Shown: piece by piece, positions 39,701 through 54,700 of the stretch
Numbering within the stretch: the first letter of the stretch is position 1
Layout of the letters: every line of letters begins with the position of its first letter
DNA from: Rhabdornis inornatus
Taxonomy: Eukaryota; Chordata; Aves; Passeriformes; Rhabdornithidae
Reading direction: 5' to 3'
Assembly: GCA_013397075.1 (NCBI GenBank)
Contig: VWZS01010874.1
Location: 2,291,327-2,355,326 of the forward strand
DNA: 64,000 bases
Translations under genes and position numbers: made by a program
Notes under the pieces: generated by a model
Databases searched by the model: none
Told to the model about the DNA's origin: nothing
The model's input: only the letters and a program-made list of their open reading frames with translations

Positions 39701-42700
39701 AAGATTTGCAATGCTCACAGCTAAGTTGAGCTGGCTGGTTGCACTCACCCTACAGCACCCAAGGATGCCTGTGCAGTTCTGGCCATTCTGGCTGGTTCTT
39801 GCCCTGGCTACACCTGCAGCAAGGTGATTTTGATCTCGCTTGCATGAGGGTAAGCAAGAGGGAGCACCAGGGCTGCTCCTGGGGGCACTTTGGAGTGGAG
39901 TAGCCTGTGCTGTGGCACAGAGGGGCTGAGCTCAGCCTGGTTCTGTGCTCGGGGTTAAGTGGTTGTTTTTCAGCCTCTTCACATTTCCCTTCCATCCCCT
40001 TTCCCCCGGAATAACAAAACCAGAGCAGGGATGTTTGTGTTATTGTGCTGGGTCTCTCCTTTGTCCAGCTGCTGTGGCAGCTGATCTCCTCTTAATGAGC
40101 AAAGTTGCCTGGGGATGCCATTTACCCAGGGGAGGCAGTTCCCCCTGAACAGTTGGATTGATTTTTTTTGGTTTTTTTGTGCAAGCTGCATGTCCAGCCT
40201 TGCTTGCGGGTGCTGTTAATTCTGTCCGTGCCTTCTCTGGAAAAGCTGGTTTTCAACAGAAGGTCTGTGTTTGCAAATCTTTCCCCTTCCTGGAAGGAGC
40301 AGGGTGGAACAGTTCATGATCCTGATACTGTGTGATGGAGAAGTAGAGACAGTAGAGGGGGAAAGTACAGAGGGGAGGGATTGCTCCTTCCCTCTCCATA
40401 TATCCCACACACACTGTGAGAACAGGGAGTTTGGAGCTGAAACAAATGGGCAGGAAATGGGAAGGGAATAAAGGACAGGGCTCCTTCACGTGCTGTGAGT
40501 GTGACTGTGGGATGTGGTGCTCAGGCCAAAGGATCCCTGCTGGTAACCTTGCTGGTGAAAAGGGGTGGCTAACTGGATGTCACCTCAATCTGCCTGAGCT
40601 CAAAGCAGACAGTCTGAATCATGCTTTCCTTGTGACTGGGCAGTATCAACCTGCACATTGTGCTGTGCTGAGACACAGAAATTTCTGTGCTGAGACCCCA
40701 AAATGCAGACCCTGTGCCCTGTTGGCTGTTTCATAGGTGCTGCCTGTGAATCCACTCTGCTGTGGAGCACCAGGTATTGACTCAGGCTTGCTGGTTTCCA
40801 CCACTGCTGCATTTCTCTGGCTCCTCAGGGTCCTGGTTGGGGATTTGAGGCCAGGGGATTTCTGTTTGTTTGTTTAAGAATGTTGTATTAATTTATTCCT
40901 AATCACAGTCAGTTCTCATCATTGCTTAGGCTGTGACTTTCAGCTATCTTGAAATGAAAAGAAAATACATGCTTGTCTTCCAGCACCTTGGGAGCCAAGG
41001 GAAGCCTTAACCAGAGCCAAGATGTAACGTGGCAGTACAAACACCAATATCTGATGTTCCCCCAGATTTGTAATTAAAAGCCGATGATTTTCCCAAGGTT
41101 ACCAGAAGGACACCAGTCTACAGGACCCAGTTGTCTGGCTGCCATAACACTAAACCTGTTCTTCTGGCAATGAGCTGATTGCTGTTGGGGTTTGTGCTGA
41201 TTTTTAGGCCTTTTTATCGTTGTGTATTTTTGTTTTTTGAATGAGTGCTGCTGCACATCTCCCTTCATCCTGGTGCAGCCAGGATCTCAGCACGATTTCT
41301 TGGCACTGCAGCATCATCCCACAAGGGCTGCAGGCAGTGCCAGGCACTCTGCAGGGATGTCATGAGAAGCAGCCCTGTTCCCAGGGGTCCCTGAGTCCTG
41401 ATACCATCCTGGAGATGAACAGGGCCAGTGCAGCTCCAGTGGCTTTTGCAGGAGACTGGGGCTGCCTCTAGGTCGTTTTTTCTCATAGTATTTTTGTGGA
41501 GGAATGCACCTCCTGACCCACTGCTTACAGCACTGCCTGGGAGAGCAGAGTGCTGGGAGAGGGCCAGCAGTGCTCCAGCTGTGAGTCTCCAAGCTGCTCC
41601 TATTTTGGGAATGGCTGGGTGTTTCCAGGTCCCCTGGGTACTGCTCAGTTTGCCTTCTTGCCTTTGTTAGTGCTGCTTGGACAATAATGAGGATCTGGAA
41701 ACCAGCTGATTTATGATCTTTTTATTAGGTAAGCAAGAGACAAAATACAAAGCAAGAGATCCAGATCTCCCCTTTTTGGAGAAAGAATGCCTGTTTGAAA
41801 GGGAATTGTGTAGGGTGGGCTGTGTTGGTGCAAGTACGAGCTGGTTTTTTCACCTGGTTTGTGCTCCTAAGCCACACATTGTATAACAAGGGAAAGAAAA
41901 GATATTTTTGTCCTGTGGAAAATTTGGATCCTGCTTCCTGCCTGTACTGGAAGGTGAAATATGCTAGGAATGAGCACTGTATATGTCTCAGGAGCTCCTC
42001 TCCTCTCTGTAGCTGGGTTGGATGTTTTGGGAGGTCTTAAACTGGCTAAGCACAGGTATGCTCCTGCCTGCTCTGCTGCTGAGACATCCCTCCCCCAGCC
42101 TGACATGGTCTCAGAACCCACCACAGACTTACTTCAGAGTGGATCCAAGGGTGTGCTGTGTAGGGATGGAGGTAATCATGTGCTTGATATCTTTAGTTGG
42201 AGCAAGGCCATCAGGAAGTCAGTCACACCAGTGCTTTGTACAGGTCTGCCCTTCTGAGTTGCCAAAAGATGGGCTTGTTAGTGGTGGATTAGGGGAAATA
42301 GATGATTTGAACACAGCCTTCGCATCACCCACCCACTGTACTTGGTACATGCAGGGACTAGAGGACTTTGCTTCAAGTTATGTCAAAGTCCCTGCTGAGC
42401 AGTGATAGCCATGGGAATTCTCCTTTTGGGGCTCTCTGTCTCTTCATCTGGCTGAAATACTGTCCCAGGCTCCTCATTTCCCACTTCTTGTGGCATCCTG
42501 AAAAGTTTTAGTCCAGCACAGCTCCCAGCTGAAGTCCCTCTGGAAACCAGATGTGGCAGCTCAGCAAGACATCCTGCCTAAATATTTTCAGAAAAGAAGT
42601 TCAAGGTTGCCTTGTGATTCTTGGTTTGGGTGTTGTTTGTTTTTCAACACTGGTTTTCAGTCTTGTGGCTGTGCCTAGTAATTCCCAGCTGCTTAGGGCT

Positions 42701-45700
42701 TTTTGGGCTAATGCAAGAGGGCCATAAACTCAGTCTGCTAGTGCAGTTAACAGGAGCTGCAAGGCCTTTGTAGCACCCCTCTGGGATGGAGTTCCTGGAG
42801 CTGACTTGATGAATCTCACCCAAGGGAACTCTACTGCCATGAAGAATTCAGATCCTAGTATTCTCTCACACAAGTAGAAGATTTTTCTGCATCCTGACCC
42901 ATCAGGACACTGATGGGGTTTTTTTTAAGTTTTTCTTAGTGAAGCTGCACAGAAGTATTTTTCATGAAAGTTCCTTGGGTCCTGGCTGGTATTTCTGATC
43001 AAAAATAGCCTTTGTGGTGATGGTAGTGTCCAGGAAAGCCAGGTCCCCAGGCCTGAGCCTCAGAGGTCACTACCTGTGTTTTGCAGGGACTCCCACCCCA
43101 AGGAACACTAGCAGCATGTATACATGTATGTATAGGGAATTACTTAAATGGAAGGAAATGGAGAGAGCAGCTCCAGAGGAATGGATGTTAAGTGTGCAGA
43201 GGAGTTGCCTGTGGTGCTGTCCAATTTGGTTTTGGTCCTCAGTCCCTCCCACCCTTGAGGAGGGCTCTGCTAGCCTGATGGGGTTTATTGTTCACAACAA
43301 ACAGAATCCCAAAGTTTGGGTTTCCCATTGAACATGGAGTGGTTTGCGGTTTCCTGTTTCAATAAAGTGCAGCTTGCATTTGTTTTGCTTTCATCTTGGT
43401 TTTTCTCTGGTGTTTTGGAATCCCCAAGCTGGACATCTGCATCTAATGTGAACTGGGAAATTTCTGTATTGTCCATGTGTTCCTGCATAAACTTGGAGTT
43501 TCCATATAAAAGAGTATCCTTATCTGGGCTTAAATTCAAACTCTGATAAGCTTCAGTGAGGCTGCATAGATCCATATGAGATGAAGGTACATCACCAGTA
43601 GATATCTGTGGTGGTTGCACAGCAGTACAGCAATGCTTGTGTATCTTCCTTTCTATATTCTCAAAGGATTGTGTTCCTTTCGTATTCTAAACACAGCCTT
43701 CTAACTTCAGTGCAAGAGCCCAGGAAGACCAGCTCAGCCCATAGAGCTGACACCCAAATCCTGGCGCTGACTGCAGAGGTGACCAGGATGACCTGTGTGT
43801 CCAATTGCCTTTGATTCATGGCTCGAACACCCACGTGGCTGCCTCTGTGTGGGCCAGGCTCATGGTACCACTGATAACCTCCTGGAGCAAATTTTGAAGT
43901 GGTGTCTTCACTTGCATAGCAAGAAGCTTTGCCGGTCTGTTGCTATGTCCCAAAATATGGCACCCTTTGTAGACCTCCTTGTGAAGAGTAGCTGCATTTG
44001 TACAAATATTGTTATTTTTCCCTCAAAATTGAGTCAGGAGTTTGGGAAAGAAAGTCCCTGTGAGATCTGTGGGTGTGACATCATAGGATGAAAACTTTTA
44101 TTCCTTTGAGATTATGGTTGCACCCACAAGCCTGAGGCAGATGGAATCCAACACAGCTTGAACTAAATACATAAAGAACATATGAATGCCGAGACAATTT
44201 TCAGTAAATACTTTGTGTTATGACATCCTGTGAGCTTCCTCAGAGTGTTACTGGAAGCCTGTTTAAGCTTGCCAAACTCCCAGCAATCTTTTTTTCCTTG
44301 CCCACTTGATAGATGAGCAATTTGAGAGCCTTAACTGCAGTGCCCCACTGAGGAATGGAGCGACCGGCAGTGCCAGGTGCTGCTGCTGGAGTTCATTCCT
44401 CCAACCTGACTCACCTTATCTCACCTGCACCTGGTACCTGAGACAGCAGAGCTCTGACTATCTCTGTTGACTCATTTTAGTTGTCTCTGTCACTGTCTGA
44501 ATATGAACTGTTGAGTCTCTACTGTATGGGAGAAGTTCAAGAAAATGGGCATTAATGTCTTCAGGTGGAGAACAGATGCTGGGAAGAAATGAGCCTGGTG
44601 GAGCACCAGCTTTGGCTTCAGTCCAAAGCTGCTCCCCTTCTTCTGCCCTTGGATTTTATTGCAGACCTCTGTCTTTGGCCTTTGCTTTCCCAGAAATGTT
44701 GAGACCTCCTGGTGGAAGGGGCTAAATGCTGAGTTTGTTGTGAGCTGCTTCAGCTTTTTGGGCAAAACCAGAAGAGACATTTCTTCTGTGGCTTTGCTGT
44801 TGCAGCCTCGCGTTTGAATCACCAGTTCAGAGCCTCCATAGCAGAGATCTCAAAGCAGCAGAAATTTAGCAATGATTCTTGGTGACTGGAAACCACCGAG
44901 TTCTGTGTGCAGTTTGATCTCTGACTAACATCACACCTCTCCAGTTGGAGCAGTGCTCTTGACCTGGCAGGTCACTCACCAGCAGAGCAGACATCAGTGC
45001 TCACTGACCCTGAAAGCCTTTGAAGCCTTTGCTTGGGAAAAAAAAAAATTAACTCTTCGATGAAGGAAGATAAACTGTGCTGTGTACAAAACCCCTTGTC
45101 TAAGAAATGTCTTGTCTCTGAGGGGTTTGAAGAAACCCTCTCCTCTTTGGAAATTATGAAAGCAAGACTTCTATTAATAAGCTGGAAAGAGAAATGGGAG
45201 CAGGACCCATCTAGCTTTTGGTGGTGGCATCTTTCTCATGTTTTCAACAACTGCAAGGGTTTTCTGTAAAAATGTTTTGAGACAGATACTCATGAAACTG
45301 CATTTCTAATGTGGGCTAGAGAGAGCTGGGAAAGCTAAAGAAACTTTTTTGGCAGCAGTTCATCTTTCTTAGCCTAGTGTATTTGTCCAATCTGTGTCCC
45401 TTTTAAATTCTAATTACTTCCTCAGGCACCACAAACACTCTGGCCTTGTCACTTCTCCTTTTGAAGTTTGCTTCTCATAATGCAGCCTCTTCTGAAGCGC
45501 TCATGCTGTCGGTCAGCTAACTAGTCCAAAACATTCCACTGCTTCAAAACCACTTAATTCTTTTTCAAGTACAAAGAACGGCTTTCTTTGTTGCTGCCTG
45601 CTGACTCATGCGAGAAAGGTGGTGTGCCTTGTGTCAGCCAGGAGAGCAAGTTCCTGCAGGCACCTCACAGAGGGCAGAGAATCTGCAAAGTGTGATGGCC

Positions 45701-48700
45701 AAGGTGGCAAGCAGAGGTCTGGATGCAGAGAGGTGTGTGAAATACATCTTGGTGAAAGCAGTCTGAGCATCAGTGAGTGTGTATCTTTGTGTGTATCTGT
45801 GTGTATCTTTGCCAAGGCTTAGGCGATCAGCCCCATCGCTGGAGTCATGTGCTTTGGCCTAAAAGGCTGCTTGTGATGAAGGGCAAATGAAGAAAGTGGA
45901 CTTTTGTAAAATCTCTGGAATATTTAATGCACAGTAGACTTTTTCAGGTTTGCAGGACAAACTTACCAAGCGTTTCCCGAGCTGAGTGTGCAGTTTTATG
46001 GGGATCCTTACATAGCAGAGAGGCAGAGCTCCTGAGCACTGTGCTGTCCTGAGATGCTGTTCCCAGCACCTGAGCATGGTCTCTGCGTGGTGCTGCATTG
46101 TGTGAGCACAGCAGGGCAAGGTGGATGGCATGGCATTGAGGGATATAGCTGTCAAAAGAACTTTTCTTGCCTGATCTTTCCTTCCACTCCCTTTATCCCC
46201 CATGACATCTGCCTGCACCTAGCTAAGGATGGGCTCCCTGGTCTTCACTGAGGGCTCTTGGCCTGTGCCAGGGATTTAACTTCTGCTGCTTTATACCAAC
46301 ACCCAACACTCAGCCTCTAATGCCCCTTTGATGTGCTATACGCTTAAGCCAGGCACACAAAGGATGTGGGTGAAATGTGCTGGAGCACTGCCTCCAAAGA
46401 ACTCTGGATAAGGATGAATAATCATGGGTAGGAAGAATGCTGACAGGGTCCTATAGGTCCAGTTTGTTTTCCGCGTCTCTGAAACAGTTTCCTGCGCTTT
46501 CCTTGCCCCTCAGGAGGGGGAATTTGTAGAAGCATAAATTGGCATGTCCCACGTGGAGATTTCAGACAGGTGTTACTCAAAATGGAGAGGAAATTTAGAG
46601 TGTACATTTCAAGATGAAGGAGTTGATGGCCTGAACAGCCCTTGAGAGCTTGGCAGTTCTTGTGCCTGTGTTTTCTGTGTGCAGTCTGTGCAGTGTATGA
46701 CCTGTTTAGCAGCTTGCCCAGGTGGCTGTAGCAGATGTCCCTGCTGAAGGCTGGGATGGAGCTGATCACTGCTCCCTGCCCTTCCCACCTGCCTGCCAGG
46801 ACAGGCACTTTCCCCCTTTGGGTGGTTTTTCACACAGGTGAGTGTGGGGTGGTAGCAAACTCCTGGTGTCAGTGTGAGAGAAATTGCTGTTCTGGGGTGA
46901 GTGCCTGAAAGAAACCTCTTTTTGGGAGAAACAAAAGATTGTCTGTTTTTCTTTGTAACCAGAGGTAAGTGATGGCCCTACAACACGTAGAAGCTTTTCA
47001 GTGGAACCAAAAGAGACTTGGTAGTTACATCCCAATTGATGTTTGACTCTCTGGGTGGGAGAGCTGGTGCTTTTTACCCCCTGTAGCAACATAAGTAGGT
47101 GAAGCAGCCTCCAGAGAAGATGAATTCAAATGCCTTTGATTAAGGATCCACTGCCTTGGAAGTAAGGATGAGAGGACTGCCCCAGGGATCTAGCCTCCTC
47201 CTGCCCTCTCTATTTTTTGTCTCTTTTCCTGAAACAAAGGAAGTAAATCAATAGTATTGGTACTTTACCTTATAAACGCCCAACTTTTGTTGTCTTCACT
47301 GTCTTCTGCAACAAAATATGCCTAGTGCTAGAAATGGGGAGTGTTTTACTTAGTCATTTGTCTTTCCTTCACCTGCCTGTTTCTTTCTTAGAAAGGCTGG
47401 GCAAACAGATAACAATAAAGCAAAGGAAATTGCAACAAACCACAACAGAAACAATCTTTGTGTTTTTCTTAACCCAAGAAGATTGAAAGGCTCTTTGGCT
47501 TTGCCTTTGAGGCTGGGGCTCAAGCTCAGAATTGGTGGAAGGAAAGACAAAAGGTTGAGTAGAGGTTTGCAGTGGCAGCCTGTGATCTCTCTTGAGCCAT
47601 GTCCAAGATGTACTGCTCCTCTCTCTCTGGGCTCTCAAGTTGAATGGCCAGCAGTTTTCTCTGCAAAGCAGGGAGGCTGGCTGTGCCTTACCAGCAGGTT
47701 CTGGTGAGTATATGCATCTCTTTATGCCTGTGCGTACTAGAAAACTGTCTGGAGGGCAGTTCCTGCCTGCAGGATGCTCCTTGTGTCCTGACTGAATTGC
47801 TTCCAGCACTGCAGCCAGAGTGGTGGATTAGCCAGGCTGCACTTAGCACTGAGTAAACACAGAGTTCCTTCGAGTTATTACTCTCATTAAATGTTATTAA
47901 TTCACTAGTGCCAAGGCTGAACTATATTCCATTCATTTTCTGGATGGAAAGCACAGCAGTGTGGTTTGGAGTGAGGGTGGTGTGGCCTGCCCCAACCGCA
48001 GGGAGCCAGGCATGAGCTGCTCATCCCAAACCACTGCTCCACAAATGATCCTCGGGTACCAAGGATGCCAGAAGTGTTTATTAGCATGTTATGCTGGGAA
48101 AAGAGAAATGCCAGCCTGGGTGGGTTATAGCCAAGCTGCAGGGATGCCTCCAAAGAGTATTAAGAGGGGCATGAAAGAGTCAAAGGTGCATTTAGAAAAG
48201 CTCCAAGGAAGCTGAATTTGCTGGAAAGACTTGAACTCGTTCATCAGCAGTTTCTTGTCAAAAATTTTCTGCTGAGACGGTAAATGAAAATAATGATCTA
48301 ACTTTTAAATCTGTGATAGGATTAGTGATACCTTTGGCATATTTATGTCATGGGTTTCAGAGGTTTAATTCAGAGTATTGTTCCCAGTCTGGATAACTGG
48401 CTCTCATTCATGTAAACAAAGTGCAAGAAAGACAAAGTAAAATCTTTTTTATCTTGTAAATGGTTGTTTTGCTGGTTTGAGAGCTGTCTTCCACTTCCCA
48501 TGCCTCACAGTCAGGATAGAAAGGGATAAGTTTCCAATTCACTTGGAAAAAAACAAAACACAGGTCTTTGTCCTGGTTTTTCCATGGCATCAGCCCCCCT
48601 GGGCTCCTGCCAGGCTCTGCTGGGCAGGGTGGCAGAGGTGCCATGGGGTGGTTTTGTCCTGAGCCTCCTTTTCCCCCAGGACATCTCTGTGAGCCTGACT

Positions 48701-51700
48701 TGCTGCTGCTTGAAGATGAGCTCAAGCTCAGGGTGCAGATGGTAAATCAATGTTTATTGCTCGTTATTATTCTTTATTCATTATTATTCTTAGCAGAATT
48801 TTGGGTGCTTACCTCTACATTACCTTATAAGAGGTTTCCCCCATGCAGTAAAACATCCATGGGCAGTGGGGCAGGGCTGTCACCATGAGTCAAACCAGGA
48901 GCCCTCTGTCTGGCCACTGCAGAAGTTGTTCATCTCAGTAGGTAAATGTCTGTGGCTTCTCTGATCTGTGCTCCATGAGTCAGATCACACCATGTGGGGC
49001 CTGGATCTGTAGGGAGACAAGTGGAGCTCGTGTGTCTCCTGCTGTCCCTTGTGGTGTGCAGCTCCCCTGATCTCCAAGTAATGACACCTCTGTTTTAATA
49101 GGACACATTGCTGTCATATGGATGGGCTTGTGTTGGAAGATTAATGTGTGTGCAGCCATTGCATAAATTGAGTGGCCTGGGAGAGCTTCTCTTCTCTTCT
49201 CTTCTCTTCTCTTCTCTTCTCTTCTCTTCTCTTCTCTTCTCTTCTCTTCTCTTCTCTTCTCTTCTCTGGCACCACTTGTTTTTCCCAAAGCCACCAATAC
49301 TTGTTTTTATGAGTATTGGACACAGAACCTCCACAAAGAAAATGTATTTGGGAGTTTCTTGGCATCAGGAATTAATAACACAGATGATAAATGGCACCAA
49401 AGACTTGAATCCCATTTGAAAACCTGTTGAGTGATGAGAGTGATGTGTGGGGCGTGAAGCAGGACAGAACTTCTCTTTCTCTGGGCATCACTGCAGCATT
49501 AGGGCAAGACTGGTGTTTCATAACAGGGCACACGTGTCTTGAAGCAGCTTGTGGTGCCCAGCTGCTTTGGCAATCCATAGCAAACAGGGGAGCTTCCTGT
49601 TCCTGGGAGGCTGCTCTGCCACCCTGACTTAGTGAAATATCATTTTGGAGGTGTGGGGGAGGAATAAAGGTGGCATCTCTTGAATACAAGAGTGAGGAAT
49701 GTCCTCAGGTCACCTGGCAGGTGTGCCTTCCCCTCACGTGTGGGAGAGTGGTGGTTGGGAGCTCCTTTGGTGGCAGATGTTGGATCCCTGTTGGGAGGTA
49801 CTCACTGAGCAGTGGTGACTCATGGCAGGAGAGGGTTTGTGATTTGACCTCTTTGCAGAATTACTAAAGCTTTCTATGCTTCTTAATCCTAATTTGAAGT
49901 GTACTGAACACTGGTTTGCTTTGAATCTTGCTAGGAAGGTTCTTAGTGATGTTGATAGATGGGGGAATTTGGGGGGGGGTGAGGGGAAGATTTTTTCTGG
50001 GTAGAGCATTGGTATTGGGGATTTTAGCACTTTTCTCTGCTGATGATTAAACACCAGATTTCCAGAGTCAAAATCTCAGGTTTGCACATTGCTGCATCAG
50101 TACTGCTCAGTGACTCAGCTGCATGATCCTCCCTCTTGGTGTTTAGGCTTCCAGATTACCTTGAGGAAGATGGATAAGGACTGCATGCAGTGTGTGGACA
50201 AGGAATTGAGCAAGATTATTAAGAAAGAAATCTAGCAATCAATGATGATGTTGTTGTAGGCTCTGCCAGCCTACCCTGATACATTCAGAATAATTAAAAA
50301 ACCTGTTCTACCTCTGCACTAGTGCAATAGCCTGGTGTGGTCATTTTGCTTTTCAGCTGTAGGCACAGAGCCCCAGCCCTGGCTCTTGGGGTGGCGTGGC
50401 TCAAAAAGCCCTTTCTACAGAGGAGACAGCAAGGAAAGACTGGGGTCTCCAGGGCTGTGTGTCTGTCTTTCTGACCCCAGAGCTCTTACTTTTGCTTTCT
50501 CAAACATAATTGCTTTCCCCTTCTGCTGTGTTCCTATTGTTCATTGGAGAAATGATGCCATTAAATCAACAGAGAATGGTGGGAAAATGCTTTGATATGA
50601 GGCCTTAGGAGGGCGTGCACGTGTGTGTGTGCTTGTCCTCTCTCAGAAAAAACAGCACAACCCTATGTGTATCTGGCAGCTTCCTTTAATTTGTGTCTTG
50701 CCTGTGAGAGAGAAATCCATCTCAAAATATATTTGGCAGTTAACCTCCTTCATTTGTCATTTGTATTGAAGTGGCACAAACTGTGGGTGTTGTTCCAGGG
50801 CTGTCGTTCCCCAGCGTTGTGATAGTTAATCTCTCCAGGACCTTGCATTTTCTCACTCGCTGTTTTGGAATGAGGTATCCCAGTCTTCCTTTTTCCATGG
50901 GAAAGAGGGAGTCCCGTGGCTGTGGGCTCAGCAGGCATTAGGGACTGTTGTGTGCCTCTGTTCTGCTGCTGCTCTGTAGTGTGGATAGGGATGGAAATAT
51001 GCTTTCCTCTGGATGCAGCTGTGTGGAGTGATGAGCGGGGATGAGGCAAAGTCTGCCACAGCATATTGACTAAAACCATGCTCCAGGAGCCTTGGCAAAG
51101 ACCTGATGTGAGGTACAGGGAGCACATTGCCCCTTTCATGGAGCAGAGACTGCGTTAAGGCAGAGGAGAGCAAGGCTGTGCTGAGCAGGCAGCTGAGGAT
51201 GCCTTCTTGCACAAGGTTCCAGCAGTAGAGCCCTGTGTGTTTGTGGTGTTTGGTTGAGTGTTTTGGGTGTTTCTTTTTCTTGAAGGCAGCTGTTCCATTT
51301 GATCAGCCACCTCTTGGTAGCCCCTTCCTGGATATAGCTGTGCATTGGACAGCAAACAGTAGATGTGCTTTAAGTTGTAGGTCAGATGGTCACCAACCCC
51401 AAGAGTGATGGAGAGGAGAGCAACCCTTCACAAGGCAGAAGAATCCCAAACCAGCCAATCTTAGCTGGAAACTGAAGGAGTAAGGGGGAAAAGTAGCAGA
51501 AAAGACTGTGGGGACAGAGGGGAATCAGTGGTGGCAGCTTCACAGGAAATGATGTTTCTGTCGTGCCACTCTAGGATTCAGCTCTGGGACCTGGCAGCCA
51601 ACATGATTTCTGCTTTGTAAAAATCGTTGGGATTGTTTTTCTCCCTACTGGGAAAGGAGCCCACCAGGCTCTGCTCTTGGGGATATTTACTTTCAAAACA

Positions 51701-54700
51701 GTGTTGTCTTTAATGTCCTGCCCTGTCTGACTTCGTCCAACTTTTTTGAATTGACATCTTAATTTGGACTGATCATTACTTACCCTCTTGACTACTGCAC
51801 TGATGTTTCTTTGGTTGCTTCCTTTCTGTTTTCCTAGCTGGATTCTGTCCCAGCTGGAGTTACTGTGTTACACAGTTTGTATGTGACCTGGTGCCCTGCA
51901 CAGTGAGGATGTGGCACTTCTCTGATCCACCCCACGTCCCAGCACAGTTTTCCATGGCACTCAGTGATATGTTCCCATCTGCTGAAGCTGTGAGCATCAC
52001 TGAGCACCTGAGCACAGACCTGCAGCTTGTAGCCTTGTACAGCTTTGGGGATCTTGTGGGTTTGATGGGCGGTCTGATAATGTGGCCTGCTCCAAAGGAA
52101 GGGGTGCCAGCACCTCTTGGATGTCATCCCACAAATTTGCTTGGCAGTGGGGGACCTCCAGTGACTCACCACTTGGTCTGTCATGGAAAGGCTGAGACCC
52201 TTTGCAAAGAAACACATCACTGTGTTGCCCATGAAGTGTCAAACATACACCCTCCATTGCATACCAGAGGATCTTTAAGGTCCCTTCCAACCCAAGCTCT
52301 TCTATGATATAATAGAGCAATATGGCACTAAAATGCAAGAGTGCTCGGTAAAATCTCCTTGTTTTCATGTTTTGCTTTTCTTCTCTCTTCCTTCTTTTTT
52401 TTTTTCCTTAATTTTTCTTGGATGCTGTTTCCCACCTTCCAGTGGAGGGAAGAGGAGTCTGTTGTTTGCTCAGCTAACTGAAAAAAGCTTTGTGTGCATT
52501 TTCTGCTGCCGTTTTGTTAAAGTTCAGAGTTCCTGGGTTAGAGCTGCCACTTCTCAATACGAGTCTTGTTGGAACTTCCAGAGCAGCCCACGCAGAGCTG
52601 CTTGGGTTCATCTGTGCAGTTCACAGCCCACAGCCAGCCAAACACATTGTTTGCCTCTGTCCTTCCATGAATCATACTTTGCAACAAAGACCAGCCTAGT
52701 GCTCCCAGCCAGAGTGTGAATCCAAGCGGTGCTGGGTTTTAGGTACATTAATAGAACAGTCTGGGTGGGGATTTTTTCTTTCTTTCTTCCCCGTGAGCAC
52801 TCATTGTGTCTGAAAATCAGACAGCTTTGTGACAGTGGTCATAACTGTCTGGCACTTGTCTGGCTTATTAGGAAAACTCTGATAGGAGTTCTCCAGTTGT
52901 ACAGTTTTCTTATTTTGAGGGATTTTAGCTTGTCTCAGGATTATGAATTTCGCCTTTTGTTTTGTTTAATCTAGCAGTGATTCTCCAATGAGAAAGTTCA
53001 TTGTTTGCCAGAAGCTTAGAGGGGGTTTTTGTGGGTTTTCCTTTGATAAACACAGCACTTCTCATTTTGCTGTGGGGAGATTTCTTTTTTCTACAATTAT
53101 TTATATATTCATAATTATTTTTCTGTGGGTAAAAAAAGTTTTCAACTGGACAACAATGGGCTGGGCTTTTTATTCTCTTCCCATGAAAAGCAAGAAGATG
53201 GAAGGCTGGCCAGTCATTGCAGGTACAAGTGTGAGAAGTAAATAATTGTTTCTGATGGTCAAAAACAAGGTGGTAAACCTGGTCTCACTCAGCCTGAGTG
53301 CCTTAGTCTGCACTTTATTTATATGAGGTTTATTCTGCTCATCACCCTGGGTGAATGCTGGTGGGGTTTCAGTGTGATGGGGATGCTTTTCACAGGAGCA
53401 GCTTCCTGTGATTCACCAGAGATGTTGCTGCTTCTCAGTGTTTTTGGATGAACCATCTACCACCTGTCTTCCCCTGCACTGCATTGCCAAAGCCAGCAGC
53501 ATCTGGAGCAGGGCAGAGGAGCTGCATCCCCTGCAGAGGAGCCAAAGCATTGCTGTTCCCTTTTCTTCTCTGCTGCTCTGCAGCCAGCAGGGTGAGGAGG
53601 GTTGGTTTGTCTGGGGAAGGATCTGCTTGGCTGTTCTGGAAGGTGGCCCGGTGTGGGGGTCATCCAGCTGTTACAGCTGTCACCATCCACACATCTGCCT
53701 TTCCTCACAGCTGGGGAGAATGGCCTTCTCTAGCTGTAACCGTGGGTGACTTTTCTCTCTTGCAAAGCCCAACTGTTACTGTAAGACTCCAAATTAGCCA
53801 AGGAGGCCTGGGCTGGGTCCTGCTGCTCTTCTGACAGCACTTGCTATTCAGCAGCCTGAATGCTGCCTCTGTGCCTGCCTGTCCTCTCTGCACGCTCCTC
53901 AGCTGCCCTATTCATTCCATGCAGCGAATAAAGAAAGAAAGCAGGGCTAGAAAGGAACTGCTTTCTGCCAAAGCAGCCCCTGGGGAATCCCAGTGCTGCC
54001 AGCCAGGGCTGGGCAGTGGGAATGGGGGCTGAAAGGCTGCCATGGGATGTAGTGCATGGTGGAGGCAGTCTGGGTGTGGGCAGGTACCTCAAGATACTCC
54101 TCAGGAACCCCTCTGCTCCTGGGAGCTGGCTATTTCATGATTCACAATGCTTTTACCAGTTCTGCTATCTCTGGAGTTTCCAAGATTTTTAAAGCAAGAA
54201 GCTTGGCATGGCACAGACTGCAGGTATTTACTTGGTGCCTGAATGGAGCTGTTTGTCAGCAGCTAAGCCCAGCTGCTTCTAGGAAGGAAGGGTGAAGCCA
54301 AAAGTACCAAACCCAGAATCTGCTTTGGGCAGGAAGGTGGAATATCTCTCAGCACTTCGGGTTACATGGATGGGGAGTTGGAAACAAAATCTCCAGGCAG
54401 GGATGTGGGAAACCTAGTTTATATTCCTGATCTGCTGAGGAATATGCCCATATCCTTGGACAAATCACTTAATCTCCCTATGCCTTAGTTTCCCGTTAGC
54501 AAATGATACTCCTTATCTTTCACCTCTCATCTCAGCAGAGGAAAGAGTTTGTCTTTTAGTATATATCTCATTACAGTTCTTTGTCCGGTGGCTGGGGCCC
54601 CTCTACCTTGATAAAATAAGTAATTGAATTTAGATTAAATAGTCTGATACAATCCTGCCTAGTGGTTACTGAAACACTTGAATGAAAGTTCATTCAGAGC

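Noticed and set aside
48980..49419. Open frames with REEKR or SLLFS repeats on both strands
   Set aside because: They are translations of the CTTCT microsatellite, whose unit has no stop in any phase; the flanks show no protein similarity.
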